Part shown: positions 29,410 through 35,105 of the stretch, in pieces
How positions within the stretch are numbered: position 1 is the first letter of the stretch
Layout of the letters: each line of letters opens with the position of its first letter
Origin: Candidatus Halobonum tyrrellensis G22
GTDB taxonomy: Archaea; Halobacteriota; Halobacteria; Halobacteriales; Haloferacaceae
DNA length: 35,105 bases
NCBI RefSeq assembly: GCF_000495475.1
Contig: NZ_ASGZ01000058.1
Coordinates: forward strand, 1 to 35,105
Reading direction: 5' to 3'
Notes under the pieces: generated by a model
Told to the model about the DNA's origin: nothing
What the model saw: the letters and a program-made list of their open reading frames with translations, nothing else
Databases searched by the model: none
Position numbers and translations under genes: made by a program

Positions 29410-32298
29410 ATGACTGCTCCCGATCCCGATACGCCCGGCGGGGGTGACGCGTCGAACGGCTGCGGAGACGACGACGGCCGCGCTCGCGACGACCACGACC
29501 ACTCGGGCGGCCACCCCGAGGGACACGGCGACGGCCGGGACGCGGGGGACGGTCCGCACGCTCCCGACGTCGAGACCGACGGCGCGGACGCCGACACCGC
29601 GTCGTTCTCCGTCCCCGGGATGGACTGTCCCTCGTGTGCGGGCAAGGTCGAAAACAGCGTCAGCGAACTCGACGGCGTCGAGGCGGTCGACCCGAGGCCC
29701 ACGACCGGGACGCTCGCCGTCTCGTTCGACGCCGGCCGGACCGACCCCGCGGCCATCGCCGACCGGGTCGAACGGGCGGGCTACGCCGTCGAGAACGCCG
29801 ACGGCGACGGTGACGCGACGGTGACGCTCGAGGTGCCCGGGATGGACTGCGCGTCGTGTGCGGGTAAGGTGGGCAACGCGCTCGACGGCCGGGCGGGCGT
29901 CTCGTCGTACGAGACCCGGCCGACGACCGGGACGGTCGTCGTGACCCACGACGGGACGGTGACGGCGGCGGACCTGGTCGAGACCGTCGAGGGCGCGGGC
30001 TACGAGGTGACCGGGTCGGACGCCGCGGACGACGGGGAATCCCACGCGCACGGTTCGCACGGCTCGGACGGGGCGGACGGCGTCTGGACCGGCACCCGCG
30101 CGGTGAAGACGTGGGTCAGCGGCGGGTTCGTCGCGCTCGGGCTGCTCTTCGAGTTCGCCCTCCGCGGGTGGAACGCGCGGGTGGCGACGGTGCTCGGGAG
30201 CGACCTGCTGCTCGCGGATCTGCTCTTCGTGGTCGCCGTCGCGGTCGGCGGGCAGGCGATCCTCCGGAACGGCTACTACTCCGCGCGCAACCGCAACCTC
30301 GACATCGACTTCCTGATGTCGGTCGCCATCCTCGGCGCGCTGACGGCGAGTCTGGCGTTCGGCGAGGGGCTGTACTTCGAGGCCGCCACGCTCGCGTTCC
30401 TGTTCAGCGTGGCGGAACTGCTCGAACGCTACTCGATGGACCGCGCGCGGAACTCGCTGCGCGAACTGATGGACCTGTCGCCCGACGAGGCGACGGTCAA
30501 GCGGCCGGCGTCGGCGGACGGCGAGGACGGCGACGCCGTCGGTGATCGCGAGGAGACCGTCCCGGTCGAGGAGGTTGAGGTGGGCGATATCGTCGTCGTC
30601 AGGCCGGGCGAGAAGGTGCCGACCGACGGCGACGTCGTGGCGGGCGAGAGCGCGGTCAACCAGGCGCCCATCACCGGCGAGTCGGTCCCCGTCGACAAGA
30701 CGGACGGCGACGAGGTGTACGCCGGCACGATCAACGAGGAGGGCTACCTGGAGGTGCGCGTCACCTCCGCGGCGGGCGACGACACGCTCTCGCGGGTGGT
30801 CGAGATGGTCGAAGAGGCCCAGTCGAACCGGACCGACCGCGAGCAGTTCGTCGAGCGGTTCTCGGCGTACTACACGCCGGTCGTCGTCGCGTTCGCGGTC
30901 CTCGTCACGCTCGCCAGCCCGTTCCTCTTGAACACCACGTGGTCGACCGCCGTGGTCCACGGGCTGACGCTGTTGGTGCTCGCGTGCCCCTGCGCGTTCG
31001 TCATCTCGACGCCCGTCTCGGTGGTCTCGGGGATCACCAGCGCCGCGAAGAACGGCGTCCTGATCAAGGGCGGCGACCACCTCGAAGCGATGGGGAGCGT
31101 CGACGTCGTCGCGTTCGACAAGACGGGCACGCTGACGAAGGGCGAACTCGCGGTCACCGACGTGGTGCCGCTGAACGGCAACACCGAGGCGGACGTCCTC
31201 CGGTGTGCCCGCGGGCTCGAACGCCGGAGCGAACACCCCATCGGCGAGGCCATCGTCTCGCGGGCGGGCGCGGCCGGCGTCGCCGACCGCGACGTCGAGA
31301 GCTTCGAGAGCATCACCGGCGAGGGCGTCCGCGCCACCCTCGACGGGACGCCCCACTACGCGGGCAAGCCCGGGCTGTTCGAGGGACTGGGGTTCGACCT
31401 CTCGCACGTCCACGCGACCACCGACGGCGGCGTCGTCACCCGGACGGCGCGCGACATCTGCGAGCGGAACGGCTGTCTCGACCTGCTGGGCGGGACGGTA
31501 CCCGCCCTCCAGTCGGAGGGGAAGACGGTCGTGCTCGTCGGCAGCGAAGACGAACTCGAAGGTGTGATCGCCGTCGCCGACGAGGTGCGCCCGGAGGCGC
31601 GGCGGACGGTCGAGCGCCTGCGCGACCTGGGCGTCGAGCGGACGGTGATGTTGACCGGCGACAACGAACGGACCGCGGGCGCCATCGCCCGAGAGGTGGG
31701 CGTCGACGAGTTCCGGGCGGAACTGCTGCCCGACGAGAAGGTGGCTGCCATCGAGGACCTGATCGACGAGTACGACGACGCCGACGAGCGGCGGTCGTGG
31801 GCGGGCCGGACTGCGTCCGGCGGGGTGGCGATGGTCGGCGACGGCATCAACGACGCCCCCGCGCTCGCCACCGCGACGGTGGGCGTGGCGATGGGCGCGG
31901 CGGGCACCGACACGGCGCTCGAAACCGCGGACGTCGCGCTGATGAGCGACGACCTCTCGCGGCTGCCGTACCTCTACGAACTCGCGGACCGCGCCGACGG
32001 CGTCATCAGACAGAACGTCGCCGGCAGCCTCCTCGTGAAGGCGGCGCTCGCGCTCGCGGTGCCGTTCGGTCTCGTCCCCATCTGGCTGGCGGTGCTCGCG
32101 GGCGACGCGGGCATGACCGTCGGCGTGACCGGCAACGCGATGCGGCTCTCGCGGGTCGAACCCGTCGACCTCGGTCCCGAACCCGGGGCGGACGACGGCG
32201 ACGCCGGCGGGGGCGGCGGCGACCCCGCGACGGAGGCGTCGGACCCGCCCGACACCGCCGCCGGCCCGAGCGCCGTCGAGGCGGCCGGCCGGGACTGA
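29410..32298 (+). CDS. zntA: P1B-type Zn/Cd-transporting ATPase with two HMA domains
   Basis: The 962-residue heavy-metal pump has a His/Asp-rich N-terminus (about 24-50), two HMA metal-binding domains (GMDCPSC at 70-76, GMDCASC at 144-150) and a second His-rich linker (about 212-222). Catalytic features are the membrane CPC (526-528), TGES in the actuator, phosphorylated Asp570 in DKTGTLTKG, SEHPIGEA and GDGINDAPA (810-818). The sequence after CPC (AFVISTPVSVVSG) and the Asp in the last membrane helix (GDAGMTVGVTGNAMRL) match Zn2+/Cd2+ pumps rather than Cu+ pumps. An in-frame double hairpin codes a loop at about 789-804. Its partner is the ArsP_2-type exporter upstream. Confidence 0.92.
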   Translation: MTAPDPDTPGGGDASNGCGDDDGRARDDHDHSGGHPEGHGDGRDAGDGPHAPDVETDGADADTASFSVPGMDCPSCAGKVENSVSELDGVEAVDPRPTTGTLAVSFDAGRTDPAAIADRVERAGYAVENADGDGDATVTLEVPGMDCASCAGKVGNALDGRAGVSSYETRPTTGTVVVTHDGTVTAADLVETVEGAGYEVTGSDAADDGESHAHGSHGSDGADGVWTGTRAVKTWVSGGFVALGLLFEFALRGWNARVATVLGSDLLLADLLFVVAVAVGGQAILRNGYYSARNRNLDIDFLMSVAILGALTASLAFGEGLYFEAATLAFLFSVAELLERYSMDRARNSLRELMDLSPDEATVKRPASADGEDGDAVGDREETVPVEEVEVGDIVVVRPGEKVPTDGDVVAGESAVNQAPITGESVPVDKTDGDEVYAGTINEEGYLEVRVTSAAGDDTLSRVVEMVEEAQSNRTDREQFVERFSAYYTPVVVAFAVLVTLASPFLLNTTWSTAVVHGLTLLVLACPCAFVISTPVSVVSGITSAAKNGVLIKGGDHLEAMGSVDVVAFDKTGTLTKGELAVTDVVPLNGNTEADVLRCARGLERRSEHPIGEAIVSRAGAAGVADRDVESFESITGEGVRATLDGTPHYAGKPGLFEGLGFDLSHVHATTDGGVVTRTARDICERNGCLDLLGGTVPALQSEGKTVVLVGSEDELEGVIAVADEVRPEARRTVERLRDLGVERTVMLTGDNERTAGAIAREVGVDEFRAELLPDEKVAAIEDLIDEYDDADERRSWAGRTASGGVAMVGDGINDAPALATATVGVAMGAAGTDTALETADVALMSDDLSRLPYLYELADRADGVIRQNVAGSLLVKAALALAVPFGLVPIWLAVLAGDAGMTVGVTGNAMRLSRVEPVDLGPEPGADDGDAGGGGGDPATEASDPPDTAAGPSAVEAAGRD
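31775..31821 (+). repeat. In-frame double hairpin inside zntA
   Basis: A 9-bp stem with one bulge (31775-31783 with 31789-31798) is followed by a perfect 7-bp stem GCCGGAC-TGC-GTCCGGC (31805-31821). The coded residues (about 789-804, DDADERRSWAGRTASG) sit just before VAMVGDGINDAPA, in a place where pumps of this family usually have a shorter loop. It resembles the double hairpin in mtnP. Confidence 0.4.
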
Positions 32299-32313
32299 CG
32301 ACGCCGTCGTCAG
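32295..32313. other. Hairpin across the zntA stop codon
   Basis: CTGACGAC-GCC-GTCGTCAG is a perfect 8-bp dyad with a 3-base loop, and the TGA stop lies in its left arm. No T-run follows, so it is not a typical archaeal terminator. It may protect the mRNA end. Confidence 0.35.
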
Positions 32314-32430
32314 GCGGGGGTCGCCGGCGTCCGGACCGCCGGACTGCTCCTCCCGGCCGCCGCGGCACGCGGACGCCGCACCGGAGGGACGTTTTTGCCT
32401 CCACCCCCCGATAGGGCGTACCGACCCCAG

Positions 32431-33477
32431 ATGGACGAGGACGACTCCCCCACCCCGTCGCCGGCCGAGCGTCTCGCGGGTCTCGTCCCGGACGACGGGG
32501 CCGCCGGCGATGCCGACGACGCCGCCGCGTGCGTCGAACGGCTCGGACGCGCGCCGGCCGACGACCGGAAGGAGGCGCTCCGCGCGCTCCGGGAGGCGGC
32601 CGACGACCCCGCGGCGGCGGCCGCGTTCGAACCCCTCGCGCCCCCGCTCGCCGGGTTCCTCGACGACCCCGAGCGGCCGGTCCGGCTGGCGGCCGCGAAA
32701 CTGTTCGTCGCCGTCGCCGAGGCGGACCCGGACGCCGCGGTCGGGGCGGTCCCGGCGCTCGCCGACCGGTTGGCCGACGACGACGAGTTCTACTACGTGC
32801 GCGCCCGCTCGGCGGAGGCGCTCGGCTACGTCGCACTCGACTACCCCGACGCGGTCACCTCGCCGGCGGTGCTCGCGGACCTCCGCGTCGGCCTCGCGTT
32901 CGACGAACCGGAGGTGACCGAGAAGCTGGCGAAGGCGCTCGCGCTCGTCGCCGTCGGCGACCCCGCCCGCCTCGCCCACGGGGCGTCGACGCTCGCGGAC
33001 CACCTCGACGACGGGGCGGAACTCGTCCGGTATCACCTCTGTACCGCGCTGGTCGCGGTGGGCTGTGAGCGCCCGACCGCGCTCGATGCGGCCCGCGACG
33101 CGCTGGTCGGGGCGCTCGACGACGACTGTCCGCAGGTCCGGGGGCGCGCCGCCGAGGCGCTCGGGGTGCTCGCGCGCGCCGACGCCGACGGCCTCGACCC
33201 GTCCACCCGCGACGCGCTCGCCGCCCTCCGGGACGACGGGACGGCGTTCGTCGCCGAGCGCGCCGCCTTCGCCGTCCGCATCGATGGCGACACCGCCGAC
33301 GCCGCCGACGCCGCCGACGAGACGCCCGACCGCGTCGGGTCGGTCGCGGCGGTCCGGGCGACGACGTCCGACGCCGTCGCGGCCATCACCGCGCCGGACG
33401 ACGACTGTTCCCGCTGTGGACTCGCGCTCCCCGGGGCCGGCCCGCCGATGTGCCCGCGCTGTGGCGCGCCGCGGTGA
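32431..33477 (+). CDS. HEAT-repeat protein with C-terminal zinc ribbon
   Basis: The 348-residue protein is acidic and Ala-rich. Residues about 35-285 form roughly six HEAT-like helical repeats (for example VRLAAAKLFVAVAEADPDAA, VRARSAEALGYVALDYPDAV and VRGRAAEALGVLARADADGL). The last 30 residues hold two knuckles, CSRCG and CPRCG, that can bind one zinc ion. Such proteins are protein-binding scaffolds; the partner is unknown. ATG 32431 was chosen because the TTTTTG patch at 32392-32397 would serve as promoter; a TTG start at 32395 is unlikely. It follows zntA by 132 bases on the same strand but may be independent. Confidence 0.8.
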   Translation: MDEDDSPTPSPAERLAGLVPDDGAAGDADDAAACVERLGRAPADDRKEALRALREAADDPAAAAAFEPLAPPLAGFLDDPERPVRLAAAKLFVAVAEADPDAAVGAVPALADRLADDDEFYYVRARSAEALGYVALDYPDAVTSPAVLADLRVGLAFDEPEVTEKLAKALALVAVGDPARLAHGASTLADHLDDGAELVRYHLCTALVAVGCERPTALDAARDALVGALDDDCPQVRGRAAEALGVLARADADGLDPSTRDALAALRDDGTAFVAERAAFAVRIDGDTADAADAADETPDRVGSVAAVRATTSDAVAAITAPDDDCSRCGLALPGAGPPMCPRCGAPR

Positions 33478-33630
33478 GCCGACGGTGTCGACTGGCGGCT
33501 CACGCTCGTCCGCGGCCGCGGCGACGCCCGGCGGCCGCGCGTGCGTACCGGTCCGCCGGCCGCGTTCGGGGTGACGGAGTGCGGCTGACCCGAACTAAAC
33601 ACTGACTACGCCGGCCGCGAAGGGGACGGT

Positions 33631-33828
33631 GTGTCCCCTCCGCTCCCCTCCCGGCGACGGGTCGCGTTCGTCGGCGTCTGCGCCGCCGCGGGCGCCGCCG
33701 CCACCGGCTACCGACTCCTCGACGGCGAGCGCGGCGTCTTCGTGTACGTTCCGTTCGCCGCGTTCCTCCTGATACTCGCGTTCGAGGCGTACCTGTGGGT
33801 GGAGCACGGTCGCGAGTCGGGCGGGTGA
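33631..33828 (+). CDS. Small two-helix membrane protein
   Basis: A 65-residue protein starting at GTG 33631. It has a basic N-terminus (PSRRRV), a first hydrophobic segment (about 11-28, FVGVCAAAGAAATGY) and a second (about 37-56, FVYVPFAAFLLILAFEAYLW), then a short polar end. A promoter-like AACTAAAC (33593-33600) lies about 33 bases upstream. No family was recognised. It probably sits in the cell membrane; function unknown. Confidence 0.6.
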   Translation: MSPPLPSRRRVAFVGVCAAAGAAATGYRLLDGERGVFVYVPFAAFLLILAFEAYLWVEHGRESGG

Positions 33829-33840
33829 GACGCCCGAGCG

Positions 33841-33881
33841 CCGCGGGGTGGAGCTTCGACTCCGCGGGCGCCCCCGCCCGC
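33841..33881. repeat. Overlapping hairpins after the small membrane protein gene
   Basis: A 9-bp stem with one G-T pair and a 9-base loop (33841-33849 with 33859-33867) overlaps a perfect 7-bp stem with a 4-base loop (GCGGGCG-CCCC-CGCCCGC, 33864-33881). It starts 13 bases after the upstream stop. It may aid transcript ending, or belong with the other double hairpins in this window. Confidence 0.4.
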
Positions 33882-33939
33882 GACCCGTCGGCGTCCGGGA
33901 ACCACAACCGCCAAACCCGGCCCCGTGTAATCGCCGCCG

Positions 33940-34860
33940 ATGAACCCCCGCGTCGCCCGCGGCGTCGCCATCGCCGCGGCCGTTTTCCTCGTCGTCCAAC
34001 TCGGCGCGGTGTCGCTCGCGCCGACGTTCGAGGCGGCCGGCTACCAGTCGGTCCCCGACCCGCAGGACCCCACGAACAGCGTCGTCTACCTCGGCGCCAT
34101 CGTCGTGGTGACGGCGCTGATGCTCGCCGCGTTTCGGTTCGAACTCGACTCGCTAGTCCGGGTCGTCATCCTGCTGTCGTCGGCGTCGCTGTCGTGGTAC
34201 GTCTTCTCGGTCGTCGTGCCCGGCACCGTCGCCGTCGTCGCGTCGCTCGCCGTCGCGGCGGTGCTTTGGGTCTACCCCGAGTGGTACGTCGTCGACACCG
34301 CGGGCGCGCTGATGGGCGCGGGGGCCGCCGGGCTGTTCGGCATCAGCTTCGGCCTGCTCCCCGCCGTCGTGCTGCTGGTGGTGCTGGCGGTGTACGACGC
34401 CGTCTCCGTCTACGGCACCGAGCACATGCTGGACCTCGCGGAGGGGGTGATGGACCTCCGCATCCCAGTCGTCCTGGTCATCCCGTTGACGTGGACCTAC
34501 TCGCTTCTGGAGGACGACCTCTCGGGGGCGGCGGCGGGCACCGACGAGTCCGAACGCGAGGTGTTCTTCATCGGACTCGGCGACGCGGTGATGCCCGCGG
34601 TGATGACCGCCTCGGCCGCGCGGTGGTCGCCCGCCGACCCCATCGGCGTCCCCGGGCTGGAGGCGATGGGGTGGCCCGCCCTGCTCGCCATCGTCGGGAC
34701 GTTCGCCGGTCTCGCAGTGCTGCTCCGGATGGTGCTGAAGGGCCGCGCGCACGCCGGGCTCCCGCTGCTCAACGGCGGCGCCATCGGCGGCTACCTGCTC
34801 GGCTCGCTCGCGGTGGGTGTCCCGCTCGTCGACGCGCTCGGGCTGGCGCCGTACCTGTGA
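33940..34860 (+). CDS. Presenilin-type intramembrane aspartyl protease (PSH, A22)
   Basis: The 306-residue membrane protein has about nine hydrophobic segments and the catalytic motifs of presenilin/signal-peptide-peptidase enzymes: Tyr152-Asp153 in LAVYDAVSVYGTEHM and GLGD (212-215) with Asp215 in FFIGLGDAVMPAVM. The third motif (PAL in eukaryotes) appears as LPLLNGG (274-280), a variant seen in archaea. It cuts membrane-embedded peptides, possibly signal-peptide remnants. The stop TGA overlaps the GTG of the next gene (34857) by four bases. Confidence 0.9.
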   Translation: MNPRVARGVAIAAAVFLVVQLGAVSLAPTFEAAGYQSVPDPQDPTNSVVYLGAIVVVTALMLAAFRFELDSLVRVVILLSSASLSWYVFSVVVPGTVAVVASLAVAAVLWVYPEWYVVDTAGALMGAGAAGLFGISFGLLPAVVLLVVLAVYDAVSVYGTEHMLDLAEGVMDLRIPVVLVIPLTWTYSLLEDDLSGAAAGTDESEREVFFIGLGDAVMPAVMTASAARWSPADPIGVPGLEAMGWPALLAIVGTFAGLAVLLRMVLKGRAHAGLPLLNGGAIGGYLLGSLAVGVPLVDALGLAPYL

Positions 34861-35105
34861 GCGGCGGGCGCGCGGCCCCCGCTCGCGGCCCGCTGTCGGA
34901 CCCGCGGCTGCGGGGCGCGCTCGGCACCGGCGCGCTGTTTTTCGCCGTCCAACTGCTCGCGCTCGTGGTCGCCCCGCGGCTCGCGGGCACGGGCGTGAGC
35001 TACGGCGAGGGCGGCGACGCGCTCGTCCCCCTCGTGGCCGGGCTGGCGCTCGGGACGCTGCTGTCGCTCGCCGTCGTCCGCTACGGCGCGAGCAGGCGGC
35101 TCGTC
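34857..35105 (+). CDS. N-terminus of a membrane protein resembling the neighbouring protease
   Basis: An open frame of 83 codons from GTG 34857 to the window edge, without a stop. The start overlaps the stop of the presenilin-type gene as GTGA. Residues about 19-42 (LRGALGTGALFFAVQLLALV, continuing VAP) resemble the first membrane segment of the upstream protease (AVFLVVQLGAVSLAP). A second hydrophobic segment follows (about 56-74, ALVPLVAGLALGTLLSLAVV). It may be a second, tandem A22-type protein or only share the membrane-helix pattern; the catalytic motifs would lie beyond the window. Confidence 0.55.
   Translation, partial: MSGGRAAPARGPLSDPRLRGALGTGALFFAVQLLALVVAPRLAGTGVSYGEGGDALVPLVAGLALGTLLSLAVVRYGASRRLV

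Noticed and set aside
29410-32298. Copper specificity (CopA) for the P1B ATPase
   Set aside because: The sequence after CPC (FVISTPVS) and the Asp in the last membrane helix match the Zn/Cd group, while Cu pumps have a different motif after CPC.
29398-33036. 1212-codon open frame on the minus strand
   Set aside because: It is antisense to zntA and the HEAT-repeat gene. Composition is Arg/Val/Gly/His-rich without acidic bias, and high GC removes stop codons in this frame.
1-35105. tRNA, rRNA, CRISPR array, insertion sequence or prophage genes
   Set aside because: No T-arm/anticodon pattern, regularly spaced repeats, transposase or integrase motifs, or phage structural genes were seen on either strand.

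Overview
The window is about 35 kb of very GC-rich DNA. Its reading frames are rich in Asp and Glu, third codon positions are almost all G or C, and GTG starts are common. Many genes have a TATA-like box about 27 bases before the start codon, which implies leaderless transcripts. Together with family hallmarks (a bat-type HTH regulator, a DUF7504-like protein, a DUF7544-like membrane protein, a zinc-ribbon microprotein), this points to a halophilic archaeon (class Halobacteria). I do not name a genus. No tRNA, rRNA, CRISPR array, insertion sequence or prophage was recognised. Most of the window looks like ordinary chromosomal core.

Layout. (1) 1-2669, minus strand: diaminopimelate/lysine operon dapA-dapB-dapD and the start of a fourth gene (probably lysA), joined by 4-base stop/start overlaps and preceded by an unusually structured upstream region. 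(2) 3035-9678: a purine-type phosphoribosyltransferase, an AEC transporter, a MATE exporter, a DUF7544-like membrane protein, a CapA-like metallophosphatase and a small PRC-barrel-like protein. (3) 9835-10709, minus: a bat-type HTH regulator translationally coupled to a 53-residue zinc-ribbon protein. (4) 11304-15134: a UspA protein behind a palindrome-rich upstream region, an SMP-30 lactonase, an M28 metallopeptidase and a DUF7504-like protein. (5) 15253-20448, minus: FAH-family hydrolase, MFS transporter, M20 amidohydrolase and a class C beta-lactamase-like hydrolase, a possible catabolic group. (6) 20790-22618: methylthioadenosine phosphorylase carrying a 45-base in-frame palindromic insertion, overlapping tail to tail with a receiver-PAS protein. 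(7) 22693-27496, minus: condensin operon (coiled-coil DUF7518-like protein, SMC, ScpA). (8) 28042-33477, plus: heavy-metal module, with a 10-TM ArsP_2-type exporter, a Zn/Cd-type P1B ATPase with two HMA domains, and a HEAT-repeat protein with a zinc ribbon. (9) 33631-end: a small membrane protein, a presenilin-type intramembrane protease, and the start of a second membrane protein that resembles the protease's N-terminus.

How they fit together: the lysine operon, condensin operon and metal-efflux module are coherent units; the rest are single genes or pairs. The observations most worth a second look are non-coding or cryptic: the foldable region in front of dapA, tandem double hairpins inserted in frame in mtnP and zntA (with similar hairpin pairs in two intergenic regions), half-site arrays and mini-ORFs at the metal-module promoters, and clustered palindromes upstream of the UspA gene. 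I did not find a clear new multi-gene system.
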